A stretch of DNA of 48,479 nucleotides from NCBI GenBank assembly GCA_047973225.1, contig JBKEBQ010000046.1:1-48479 (forward strand), in the 5' to 3' direction. Source of the DNA: JBKEBQ01 sp047973225. Its GTDB lineage: Bacteria; Bacillota_I; Bacilli_A; Erysipelotrichales; Erysipelotrichaceae. The position numbers and the translations under genes were made by a program. The notes under the pieces are model-generated. The model searched no databases. It was given only the letters and a program-made list of their open reading frames with translations, and was not told the origin of the DNA. Of the stretch, positions 1 to 7,229 are shown one piece after another (positions within the stretch are counted from its first letter, which is position 1; every line of letters starts with the position of its first letter).

Positions 1-261
1 TCAAGCCTTAATCTTTCTACTTCAGTTAAGCTTTTACTCGCGTGCAAAGCGGAAAATCTATTGCCAGTTTTTTTTCTTGTTTTCTAGTCCTTTTTCTCCA
101 AACTTTTGATATTTATCTAACCATGTCCAAATTTGGTCAGAAGAAATTCCTTCAGACTGAGCTAACTCACTCCTACTAATCCTTTCATCATAGTACCTTT
201 TAACTATCCGAAGTTTTTCTTCTTTACTCCACTTTTTATTCTTTCTACCCTTTGGTCTCAT
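1..261 (-). pseudogene. IS3-family transposase OrfA, N-terminal part, frameshifted
   Basis: The open frame runs from ATG at 261 to a stop at 58 (67 codons). It encodes a helix-turn-helix of the IS3/IS150 OrfA type: a basic start (MRPKGRKNKKWS), then KEEKLRIVKRYY and a second helix ending SSDQIWTWLDKYQKFGEKGL. Such OrfA proteins are normally longer. After the stop, another frame continues to the window edge with the sensible sequence LHASKSLTEVERLRL, typical of this family. The two frames would join if the run of eight A residues at about 68-75 (read on the minus strand) had seven. So this is either an inactivating one-base insertion, slippage-dependent expression, or a sequencing error in a homopolymer. 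A good Shine-Dalgarno sits ahead of the start. Confidence 0.65.
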
Positions 262-293
262 TACACATCCTCCTTATTTAAAAGTATAACAAA

Positions 294-326
294 AAAGTAG
301 ACTTGCTTTTTTTGCTTGTCTACTTT
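294..326 (-). terminator. Hairpin in the IS end, likely terminator for aguR
   Basis: On the minus strand AAAGTAGAC pairs with GTCTACTTT around a 15-base loop and is followed by TTTTTTG. It lies just downstream of the LuxR-type gene, so the inserted element may now supply its transcription terminator. In an IS3 element it could also shield the transposase gene from outside transcription. Confidence 0.5.
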
Positions 327-349
327 CAGTTTAGTACTTCATATATTTA

Positions 350-1309
350 TCATTTGCTTTTTTGTATTATCATCTTAGAGTAATCTTGTACTTTTTTGAT
401 CAATTCATTGCGATGACCAACATGGGCTTTACTGTATATGTTATGAATATGCGTTTTTAAAGTTCCCGAAGAAATGAATAGTTTTTCAGCAATTTCGCTA
501 TTTCCATAGTGTTGTAAAATGAGATGAAATATCTCCTGTTCACGACTTGTTAGATGAATTTCTTCAACAAAGGCAATCGCTTGCTGTGAAATTTTATTTT
601 TTTGGATAGAGAAACTTAGCTGGTGTATGATTCGTATTGTGGCAATGGCACTCAAACCTGTAATAACCATCCAATAAATATTCTCTGTAAAGTTTCGTTC
701 TTTAAAAATAAGTCCTGATGTAGAAAATGCTTCCTGTTGAGAAGATATTAGTGCATCCTCAATTCCGATCATGATGTTCAACAAAATAAATAAAGAAAAT
801 ATACTAATAAAAGGTTGTGCATATTTTTTGATATTGTCATCTTCACAACGTCGATATGAATAAAAAAAATATAAACACAATAAAATAGTAAAAAGTTGTC
901 TTGTTGTGTAAAATAGCCAAATGATAAGGTTATCTTCAGGCATGAGTTTGAAAATAATTTCAAAGACAATAAAGAAGGCTAAAAAAATAAAATATTTGAA
1001 TTTTACAGGTTTCTTAAAAATCTCTAAAATGAAAAGCATTTCAGTGCTGAGCATGGCAGAAAACAACAAAATTTTAAAAGGGGCAAAACTGATGAATGTA
1101 TCGGGCAGTACGAGTATCGATGAATGATAAAAGTCGATGTAATGTAAAAAACACAAATCGAGGATGATACACATCAATAAAAAGCTAATATATAAAAATA
1201 ATTTATTTTTGGTTTTTCTATAGGAGAGAAAGGAAAAGGGTAACACTGAGGTAGGAAATAAGATTACCAAAAGGCTAAAAATAAAAAGAAATTGATTGAG
1301 AAAAGCCAT
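350..1309 (-). CDS. aguR: AguR-like membrane-bound LuxR-family regulator of agmatine catabolism
   Basis: A 319-residue protein with about seven hydrophobic membrane-spanning segments over residues 1-230, then a C-terminal LuxR-type helix-turn-helix (LTSREQEIFHLILQHYGNSE, then AEKLFISSGTLKTHIHNIYS) at about 250-300. A one-component regulator with a membrane sensor half and a cytoplasmic LuxR domain is the known form of AguR in Streptococcus mutans and Lactococcus lactis, where it activates the agmatine deiminase operon in response to agmatine. The gene is divergent from exactly that operon (ptcA, aguD, aguA, carbamate kinase), which supports the assignment. The start is ATG at 1309 with TAGGAGG seven bases upstream. 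Agmatine as the signal here is inferred from family and position. Confidence 0.8.
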   Translation of the reverse strand: MAFLNQFLFIFSLLVILFPTSVLPFSFLSYRKTKNKLFLYISFLLMCIILDLCFLHYIDFYHSSILVLPDTFISFAPFKILLFSAMLSTEMLFILEIFKKPVKFKYFIFLAFFIVFEIIFKLMPEDNLIIWLFYTTRQLFTILLCLYFFYSYRRCEDDNIKKYAQPFISIFSLFILLNIMIGIEDALISSQQEAFSTSGLIFKERNFTENIYWMVITGLSAIATIRIIHQLSFSIQKNKISQQAIAFVEEIHLTSREQEIFHLILQHYGNSEIAEKLFISSGTLKTHIHNIYSKAHVGHRNELIKKVQDYSKMIIQKSK

Positions 1310-1337
1310 ATATTAACCTCCTATATATCCTGCTTAA

Positions 1338-1366
1338 ATGGTAACAAATCAAAAAAACACTGTCAA
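1338..1366 (-). promoter_or_regulatory. Promoter of aguR
   Basis: Minus strand: TTGACA (1366-1361), a 17-base spacer, then TACCAT (1343-1338). Transcription would start near 1331, about 20 bases ahead of the aguR start codon. The -35 is perfect and the -10 keeps the TAnnnT core. Confidence 0.6.
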
Positions 1367-1442
1367 TTCATTTAGCTGTGCTATTGGAAAAGGTTAGGTA
1401 AATGTAACTTTAGATATAGAAAGGATATACCTAAAGTCTTAA

Positions 1443-1456
1443 TGTAAACCCTTTCA
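1443..1456 (+). promoter_or_regulatory. cre-like site (CcpA) ahead of the agmatine operon
   Basis: TGTAAACCCTTTCA matches the catabolite-responsive element consensus TGWAANCGNTNWCA at 13 of 14 positions; the central G is C. Agmatine deiminase operons are known to be catabolite-repressed in streptococci and lactococci. It overlaps a dyad at 1452-1474 (TTTCAATT and AATTGAAA arms). Confidence 0.45.
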
Positions 1457-1507
1457 ATTAGTGCTAAATTGAAACTACAGAAGAAAACTATATAGATATC
1501 ATATTTC

Positions 1508-1549
1508 TTCATAACAAATTGGTTATATTTGACGCAAACCTGTTATGAA
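1508..1549 (+). promoter_or_regulatory. Long dyad upstream of ptcA, candidate AguR operator
   Basis: TTCATAACA (1508-1516) is a perfect inverted repeat of TGTTATGAA (1541-1549), and a second inner pair GGTT (1521-1524)/AACC (1537-1540) continues the symmetry. It ends just upstream of the putative -35 element at 1553, where an activator would be expected to bind. Assignment to AguR is an inference from position; no characterised AguR site was available for comparison. Confidence 0.4.
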
Positions 1550-1552
1550 ATG

Positions 1553-1582
1553 TTGCCGGCATCAATAAAATATGAATATATT
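1553..1582 (+). promoter_or_regulatory. Putative activator-dependent promoter of the agmatine operon
   Basis: TTGCCG (1553-1558), an 18-base spacer, then TATATT (1577-1582). The imperfect -35 fits a promoter that needs an activator. The rest of the 334-base aguR-ptcA gap holds a cre-like site, two dyads, a small TTCAC/GTGAA repeat (1601-1623) and the ptcA ribosome binding site AAAGGAGAG; I see no other gene in it. Confidence 0.35.
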
Positions 1583-1643
1583 GTTACTTTTGCATTGGGA
1601 TTCACACGTGATGGCGTAGTGAACATAAACAAAGGAGAGTCGT

Positions 1644-2666
1644 ATGGAATTAAGACATTTTATTGACACAAATAATTTTACAAAAGAGGAGTTATTGGAT
1701 ATTATTGATCTTTCATTGAAATTAAAAAAATGTATCAACAATGGATATTATCCGCCATTATTAAAAGACAAAACGTTGGGAATGATCTTTCAACAATCGT
1801 CAACACGCACGCGTGTATCTTTTGAAACCGCAATGACGCAATTAGGTGGTCATGCTCAATACTTAGGTCCGGGGATGATTCAATTAGGAGGTCATGAAAC
1901 GATTGAAGATACCGGACGAGTACTATCTAATCTAATTGATATCGTGATGGCGAGAGTCATTGAACACGATAGTGTGGTTCGCTTAGCTGAAGCAAGTAGT
2001 ATTCCCGTATTGAATGCGATGTCAGATTACAATCATCCAACACAAGAAATTGGTGATTTATGTACAATAGTAGAAAATTTACCAAAAGGTAAAAAACTTG
2101 AAGATTGTAAAGTGGTTTTTCTAGGAGATGGAACCCAAGTCTGTGCATCGTTAGGATTTATTACAACAAAGTTGGGAATGCACTTTGTACATTATGGACC
2201 TAAGGCACATCAATTAAATGAAGAACATAAAGCTATTTTAGAAGCAAACTGCAAAATATCTGGTGGAACTTGGGATGTTACAGACGATAAAAAATCTGCG
2301 ATTCAGGGTGCTGATTTCGTTTATACAGATGTGTGGTATGGCTTATACGAAAGTGAAATGCCAAAAGAAGAAAGAGTACGTGTATTTCATGAGTATCAAG
2401 CAAATCGTGAATTGATGCAAATGGCGAATTTAGGGGCAAAATTTATGCACTGTTTGCCAGCAACACGTGGTGAAGATGTTACTGATGAAGTATTGGATAG
2501 TGATGTTTCGCTGGCATTTGAAGAAGCAGGTAATCGTTTGACGGCAATGCGCGGATTATTGGTGTATTTTACAAGATACCAAAAAGAAGCAAGTGAGTTA
2601 CAAAAATTACAAGCTAAAGAAGAGTTGGATGATTTTATGGAAGAGCGTTTAGAATATTTAAAATAA
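1644..2666 (+). CDS. ptcA: Putrescine carbamoyltransferase
   Basis: This 340-residue enzyme carries out the second step of the agmatine deiminase pathway, phosphorolysis of N-carbamoylputrescine to putrescine and carbamoyl phosphate. Transcarbamylase motifs are present: the carbamoyl-phosphate loop SSTRTRVSFE near residue 53, HPTQE near 131, and HCLPATRGEDV near 272. The last replaces the HCLPAFH of ornithine carbamoyltransferases and is typical of putrescine carbamoyltransferases. The acidic helical C-terminus also fits. The start has a strong AAAGGAGAG. It is the first gene of the operon (ptcA-aguD-aguA-carbamate kinase), the same order as aguBDAC in streptococci. An ornithine enzyme (ArcB) is the main alternative and is made unlikely by the neighbours. 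Confidence 0.9.
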   Translation: MELRHFIDTNNFTKEELLDIIDLSLKLKKCINNGYYPPLLKDKTLGMIFQQSSTRTRVSFETAMTQLGGHAQYLGPGMIQLGGHETIEDTGRVLSNLIDIVMARVIEHDSVVRLAEASSIPVLNAMSDYNHPTQEIGDLCTIVENLPKGKKLEDCKVVFLGDGTQVCASLGFITTKLGMHFVHYGPKAHQLNEEHKAILEANCKISGGTWDVTDDKKSAIQGADFVYTDVWYGLYESEMPKEERVRVFHEYQANRELMQMANLGAKFMHCLPATRGEDVTDEVLDSDVSLAFEEAGNRLTAMRGLLVYFTRYQKEASELQKLQAKEELDDFMEERLEYLK

Positions 2667-2694
2667 ACTTTTTTAAACGAAAGGAGTATACTAT

Positions 2695-4068
2695 ATGAAA
2701 AAGAAAAAGTTTAGAATGATTGATGCAGTATTGCTTGTTATATGTGTCGTATTTGTTGCTGAAGCTGCAGCACCTGTAGCAGCAATTGGAAATTCTCAAT
2801 ATTTTTGGTGGATTTTATTAATGCTGATATTCTTATTACCTTATGGACTTATATCATCAGAATTAGGAACAACTTACGATGGTGAAGGTGGATTATACGA
2901 TTGGGTGCGTAAAGCGTTTGGTTCACGAATGGGAAGTCGGGCATCATGGTATTATTGGATTAATTTTCCGTTATGGATGGCTTCTTTAGCGGTTGTATTC
3001 CCGGGAATGATTACGCTTATCACTGGATTTGAGATTAATACAGTAGCTGCTATTGCTATTGAATTGATGTTTATTTGGATTATCGTATTTCTTAGTTTTT
3101 ATTCAGTATCTGATTCCGTATGGATTTTGAATGGAGCAGCAGTTATCAAAGTGCTTTTAGCATTATTGTTAGGAGGACTTGGAATCTATGTTGCACTTAC
3201 GCAAGGGGTTGCTAATGAAATAAGTGTTTCATCACTATTACCATCATTTGATTTGGATAGTTTATCTTACATTTCAGTAATCGTCTTCAATATGTTGGGA
3301 TTTGAAGTTATTTGTACATTATCAGGTGATATGGAAAACCCCAACAAACAAATTCCCAAAGCGATCGTGATTGGTGGACTTGTGATTGCGGGAATCTATA
3401 TGTTTTCTGCATTTGGAATTGGGGTGGCCATACCAACATCGGATATAAGTACGAGTAGTGGTCTTGTAGATGCGATTATTTTAATGACAAATGAGCCTGC
3501 AGGATTGCTGGTGAAAGGTGTGGCGTTCTTATTCCTATTAACGTTATTTGGAAATATGATATCATGGTCATTAGGGGTAAATAGCGTTGCTTGTTATGCA
3601 GCCAAGAATAATGATATGCCTAAAGTATTTGCGATTGAATCTAAAAAAAATAAGATGCCCATTGGTTCAGCGCTTATGAACGGTGTAGTCGCTAGTGTGG
3701 TGATTTTATTGGCACCATTCATTCCTAATCAAGATTTATTTTGGAGTTTCTTTGCCTTAAATCTTGTAATGTTCTTAATGGCGTATATACCAATCTTTCC
3801 AGCATTTTTAAGACTTAGAAAAATAGATCCAGATACAGAAAGACCATTTCGCGTAAAAGGAAGTAAAACGGTTTTAACTATTTTAGCCGCGCTGCCAATG
3901 ATCGTGATTATTATTTCTTTAATCTTTACAGCGATTCCGTTATCGTTTGATAGTGAAACGTTGAATGCGACACTACCAATCACCATCGGTGCGCTTATTT
4001 TTGTGCTAATAGGTGAGATTATATGTCGTAGAAATACAGGTAAAAATCTAGAGGAGGAAAAACAATGA
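2695..4068 (+). CDS. aguD: Agmatine/putrescine antiporter, APC family
   Basis: A 457-residue integral membrane protein with about twelve hydrophobic segments. The start of the transporter domain (RMIDAVLLVICVVFVAEAAA) and the later GFEVICTLSGDMENPNKQIP motif mark it as an APC-superfamily amino-acid/polyamine exchanger. Placed between putrescine carbamoyltransferase and agmatine deiminase, it most likely takes in agmatine and expels putrescine, the role of AguD. The start has AAAGGAG upstream. The end overlaps aguA by four bases (ATGA), implying translational coupling. Substrate is inferred from context; the sequence alone shows only the APC family. Confidence 0.85.
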   Translation: MKKKKFRMIDAVLLVICVVFVAEAAAPVAAIGNSQYFWWILLMLIFLLPYGLISSELGTTYDGEGGLYDWVRKAFGSRMGSRASWYYWINFPLWMASLAVVFPGMITLITGFEINTVAAIAIELMFIWIIVFLSFYSVSDSVWILNGAAVIKVLLALLLGGLGIYVALTQGVANEISVSSLLPSFDLDSLSYISVIVFNMLGFEVICTLSGDMENPNKQIPKAIVIGGLVIAGIYMFSAFGIGVAIPTSDISTSSGLVDAIILMTNEPAGLLVKGVAFLFLLTLFGNMISWSLGVNSVACYAAKNNDMPKVFAIESKKNKMPIGSALMNGVVASVVILLAPFIPNQDLFWSFFALNLVMFLMAYIPIFPAFLRLRKIDPDTERPFRVKGSKTVLTILAALPMIVIIISLIFTAIPLSFDSETLNATLPITIGALIFVLIGEIICRRNTGKNLEEEKQ

Positions 4069-5159
4069 AAACTTTACATACTACACCGAAACAAGATGGA
4101 TTTCGCATGCCAGGGGAATTTGAGGATCATGCAGGATGCTGGATGATATGGCCAGAGCGCCCAGATAATTGGCGCTATGGTGCAAAACCAGCACAACATG
4201 TATTTGCGAAAGTAGCAGAAGCTATTGGTGAATTTGAACCAGTAACGATGTGTGTCAGCCATGCGCAATATGATAATGCACGCAGTATGTTATCGGATAA
4301 TATTCGGGTTGTGGAAATGAGTAACGATGACTCATGGATTAGAGACTGTGGAGCAACCTTTGTGGTAAACAACGGTGAAGTACGAGGTGTTGATTGGCGT
4401 TTTAATGCATGGGGTGGACTTGTCGATGGTTTGTATTTTCCATGGGATAAAGATGACCATGTTGCGAAAAAGATGTGTGATATGGAGCGTAAAGATTATT
4501 ATGCACTAGAAAGTTTTATTTTGGAAGGCGGTTCAATTCATGTTGATGGTGAAGGAACACTTATCGTTACAGAAGAATGTTTGTTAAGTGAAGGGCGAAA
4601 TGCGGATTTATCCAAAACTGAAATTGAAGATGTTTTGAAAACATATTTAAATGTTAGTAAAATCATTTGGTTACCACTGGGGATTTATAATGACGAAACG
4701 AATGGACATGTAGATAATATTTTACACTATGTAGCACCAGGTAAGGTTGTATTGGCTTGGACAGAAGATGAAAAGGATCCACAATACGATATTTGTCAAA
4801 AAGCATATGATATTTTAACAAACGAAAAAGATGCCAAGGGTAGAACTTTGGAAATTGTGAAATTAGTGCTTCCTGCTAATATTTTGATCAGTAAAGAAGA
4901 GAGTGAAGGTGTTGATTCAATTGATGGGACATTACCAAGAATGGAAGGAGATCGCTTGGCGGCATCTTATGCAAACTTCTATATCGCGAATGGTGGAGTG
5001 GTTGTGCCAACATTCGACGATCCAAACGATGCATTGGCAATTGAAACCTTGCAACAGGTTTTTCCAAATCGCAAGGTAGTTGGTGTCTACGCACGTGAAA
5101 TTCTATTAGGTGGTGGAAATATTCACTGTATTACGCAACAACAACCTTCAGGAAAATAA
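4065..5159 (+). CDS. aguA: Agmatine deiminase
   Basis: This 364-residue member of the guanidino-group-modifying superfamily hydrolyses agmatine to N-carbamoylputrescine and ammonia. Visible signatures are the N-terminal PGEFEDHAGCWMIWPERPDN segment, SWIRDCGATFVV near residue 90, the EGGSIHVDGEGT loop near 150, NGHVDN near 216, and the C-terminal GGGNIHCITQQQP. That last motif holds the catalytic cysteine at residue 355, close to Cys357 of the Enterococcus enzyme. Length is normal. It is coupled to aguD by a 4-base overlap and preceded by GGAGG. Its product is the substrate of ptcA. Confidence 0.93.
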   Translation: MKTLHTTPKQDGFRMPGEFEDHAGCWMIWPERPDNWRYGAKPAQHVFAKVAEAIGEFEPVTMCVSHAQYDNARSMLSDNIRVVEMSNDDSWIRDCGATFVVNNGEVRGVDWRFNAWGGLVDGLYFPWDKDDHVAKKMCDMERKDYYALESFILEGGSIHVDGEGTLIVTEECLLSEGRNADLSKTEIEDVLKTYLNVSKIIWLPLGIYNDETNGHVDNILHYVAPGKVVLAWTEDEKDPQYDICQKAYDILTNEKDAKGRTLEIVKLVLPANILISKEESEGVDSIDGTLPRMEGDRLAASYANFYIANGGVVVPTFDDPNDALAIETLQQVFPNRKVVGVYAREILLGGGNIHCITQQQPSGK

Positions 5160-5167
5160 AGTTGTGA

Positions 5168-5195
5168 GAAAGGGATGACAAAGCTTATCCCTTTC
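5168..5195 (+). other. Hairpin between aguA and the carbamate kinase gene
   Basis: GAAAGGGAT pairs perfectly with ATCCCTTTC around a ten-base loop. No U-run follows, so it is not a standard terminator; it could be a processing or mRNA-stability element that sets the ratio of carbamate kinase to the upstream enzymes. Confidence 0.5.
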
Positions 5196-5214
5196 CAAAC
5201 AAAAAGGAGGCGTT

Positions 5215-6153
5215 ATGTCAAGAATTGTAATTGCATTGGGAGGCAATGCATTAGGGAATACCCCAGAAGAACAGCGTTTGAAAATTGAGGAAGCAGCAAC
5301 ACCGCTGGTTGATTTGATTGTTCAAGGGAATGAAATCATTATCAGTCATGGAAATGGCCCTCAGGTAGGGATGATAAAATTAGCTCTTGATACCGCAAGT
5401 GAACAGAACGACAAAATTGCTAAATTTGAATTAGCAGAATGTACAGCTATGAGTCAGGGATATATCGGATATCATTTACAACAAGGTATTGTAAAAGAAT
5501 TGCGACGTTTAGGATTGAAATGGAACTGCGCTAGCATTGTGACACAAATGTTAGTGGATAAAGATGATAAGGCTTTTTTTAATCCTGAAAAGCCGATCGG
5601 TTCTTTCTATTCAAAAACAGATGCGCAAAAACTCATGGAAGAAAACCCCAATCTAGTATTCAAAGAGGATGCAGGTAGAGGCTATCGACAAATGGTAGCA
5701 AGCCCCAAGCCAAAAGATATTGTTGAGAAAGACTCGATTATGAATTTATTAGATAACGAGTTTATCGTCATCGCGTGTGGAGGAGGAGGTATTCCCGTCA
5801 TAAAAGATGATAATGGCAACTATGAAGGGGTATCTGCCGTCATCGATAAGGATTTTGCTAGCGCAAAACTAGCAGAACTTGTGAAGGCTGACTATCTGTT
5901 TATTTTAACCGCAGTGGATCGAGTGATGATCAATTATGGAAAACCTGATCAAAAAGAATTGGTGAATATTAGTGTTAAAGAGGCAAAAAAATATGCTCAA
6001 GAAGGTCATTTTGCCCCAGGGAGTATGTTACCGAAAGTCGAAGCAGCTATTAGTTTTGCGATGAGTGCTCCTGCGCGAAAAGCAGTAATTGCTTCTTTGG
6101 AAAATGCACCTTATGTGATGAGTGGAAAAAGTGGAACTATCATTACACAATAG
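5215..6153 (+). CDS. aguC: Carbamate kinase
   Basis: A 312-residue carbamate kinase (ArcC/AguC family). It transfers phosphate from carbamoyl phosphate to ADP, giving ATP, CO2 and ammonia, and is the energy-yielding last step of agmatine catabolism. Motifs are the N-terminal IVIALGGNALG, SHGNGPQVGM near residue 44, IACGGGGIPV near 190, and the C-terminal FAPGSMLPKVEAA region. Length and ends match the family. The start has AAAAGGAGG. The symbol aguC is used instead of arcC because no arginine deiminase genes are seen in the window. Confidence 0.92.
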   Translation: MSRIVIALGGNALGNTPEEQRLKIEEAATPLVDLIVQGNEIIISHGNGPQVGMIKLALDTASEQNDKIAKFELAECTAMSQGYIGYHLQQGIVKELRRLGLKWNCASIVTQMLVDKDDKAFFNPEKPIGSFYSKTDAQKLMEENPNLVFKEDAGRGYRQMVASPKPKDIVEKDSIMNLLDNEFIVIACGGGGIPVIKDDNGNYEGVSAVIDKDFASAKLAELVKADYLFILTAVDRVMINYGKPDQKELVNISVKEAKKYAQEGHFAPGSMLPKVEAAISFAMSAPARKAVIASLENAPYVMSGKSGTIITQ

Positions 6154-6342
6154 CTTTATAAAAAAGGTTAATAAAAAATATCACTAGTATAAAGGAATTA
6201 AAGTATTGGTATACAGTTTTTTTAAGATCATTAAATGATAAGGAGAATTTAGTAAGTAAGAACTAGTCTGCAATTGAATTTAGAGCAGCTTCCATAAAAA
6301 AATAATTTGGTTTTTAATATAATTATGACACACACCATTATG

Positions 6343-6384
6343 TGTAAGCGCTTTATTGACAAGTGGTTCATTTTCCTATATGAT
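6343..6384 (+). promoter_or_regulatory. cre-like site and sigma-A promoter ahead of the Nudix gene
   Basis: A near-consensus promoter, TTGACA (6356-6361), 17 bases, TATGAT (6379-6384). A cre-like sequence TGTAAGCGCTTTAT (6343-6356, 12 of 14 consensus positions) abuts and overlaps the -35, so CcpA binding there would block RNA polymerase. Transcription would begin near 6391, leaving a 140-base untranslated leader. Confidence 0.6.
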
Positions 6385-6390
6385 AGATAT

Positions 6391-6512
6391 AGGTAGTGAT
6401 GCCGGGTAATTAATCGCCTAATTGTATTTTCCCCACCCATTGAAGTATGATTAGTTCTCCCCAGATTAATTACGATAGAAGCAAGAGGTATTACATGTCT
6501 CTTGCTTTTGCT
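6391..6512 (+). ncRNA. Structured leader RNA with terminator upstream of the Nudix gene, class unknown
   Basis: The transcribed leader contains a ten-pair helix, GTAATTAATC (6406-6415) with GATTAATTAC (6464-6473). It encloses 48 bases with an inner CTAAT/ATTAG pairing and two pyrimidine tracts (TTTTCCCCACC and TTCTCCCCA). Six bases later comes an intrinsic terminator, AAGCAAGAG (6479-6487) with CTCTTGCTT (6499-6507) and a T-rich tail, placed before the Nudix start codon. Promoter, folded domain and terminator in this order is the layout of a riboswitch or attenuator. I do not recognise a known class. Confidence 0.45.
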
Positions 6513-6532
6513 TTAAATAAGGAGAAAAACTT

Positions 6533-7066
6533 ATGTTAATTGCGATTTTAGAAGATACTGCTTTTAGAAAAAGAGGCCGTGACCCTTATATGAAAAGATG
6601 GACTGTTCGTGCTTTCACTTATGATACGGATGGGAAATTACTTTTTTTACGAATTAAAGGACATGATTCTTTAGGGAAACGCGACCATTTAGAAACAATC
6701 GGAGGTGGGGTGGAGAATGAAGAAAGTTTACGAGATGCCATGCAACGTGAAGTTCGTGAAGAAATCGGTTATGAATGTGAAATAGTAGAAGAAATAGGGT
6801 ATGTGGTTGACCACTATAATGCACTAAATCGTGAAACCATCTCTACTTATTTTGTAGTTAAATTAGGGAAGTATGTAGGTGGTGAAAGTCGTAGTTTGAC
6901 GGAGAAAGAATTAATTTATAAAATTGAACAAATATGTGAGGAAGAAGTTGTTGAAGAACTTCTAAATGCCAAAGCAAAAACGGTGAATGAACTTGTGCAG
7001 CGAAGAGATCGTATTGCTTTTGAGTATTATCTAGAAAAAAAAGGTAAAAAAACTGATTTGGATTAA
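6533..7066 (+). CDS. Nudix hydrolase
   Basis: A 177-residue protein with a full Nudix box at about residues 61-83 (GGGVENEESLRDAMQ, then REVREEIGYE), matching GX5EX7REUXEEXGU. Nudix enzymes hydrolyse nucleoside diphosphates linked to another group; the substrate cannot be read from this sequence. The acidic/basic C-terminal extension (about 130-177) is predicted helical and has no motif I know. The start has TAAGGAG. The gene stands alone behind its own promoter, a cre-like site and a structured leader with a terminator, so its expression looks tightly controlled for a small housekeeping hydrolase. Confidence 0.85.
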   Translation: MLIAILEDTAFRKRGRDPYMKRWTVRAFTYDTDGKLLFLRIKGHDSLGKRDHLETIGGGVENEESLRDAMQREVREEIGYECEIVEEIGYVVDHYNALNRETISTYFVVKLGKYVGGESRSLTEKELIYKIEQICEEEVVEELLNAKAKTVNELVQRRDRIAFEYYLEKKGKKTDLD

Positions 7067-7201
7067 CTTAATTATCTTGAAAAAATTAACTTGGTATTAT
7101 GTAAATTCCAAAGCGTTTATACGAAAATTTTTTACGTATGTTTGAAACCATAAATTATTGTAATCAAAACAAAAAATTCAAATTAAAATGCAATACAAAA
7201 C

Positions 7202-7229
7202 AAAAAAAGATGCTACTGTCATCTTTTTT
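7202..7229. terminator. Bidirectional terminator between the Nudix and YhcC-type genes
   Basis: AAAAAAAGATG (7202-7212) and CATCTTTTTT (7220-7229) form a stem with A- and T-runs on both sides, so it can end transcription from both convergent genes. It touches the stop codon of the minus-strand gene. The 160 bases before it show no gene. Confidence 0.7.

Larger units (their letters stand above)
1..328 (-). mobile_element. End of an IS3-family (IS150-like) insertion sequence
   Basis: The minus strand reads 5'-TGAAAGTAGACAAGC from position 328, a TG-start end typical of IS3-family elements. It is followed by a ribosome binding site (AAGGAGG) and the start of an OrfA-type transposase. The element continues beyond the left edge, so its other end and target duplication cannot be seen. 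The end lies 22 bases past the stop codon of the LuxR-type gene. The family assignment rests on the transposase; the exact boundary is inferred. Confidence 0.6.

Noticed and set aside
1644..2666. Ornithine carbamoyltransferase (arginine deiminase pathway)
   Set aside because: The HCLPATRGEDV motif and neighbours aguD and aguA point to putrescine carbamoyltransferase, and no arcA gene is present.
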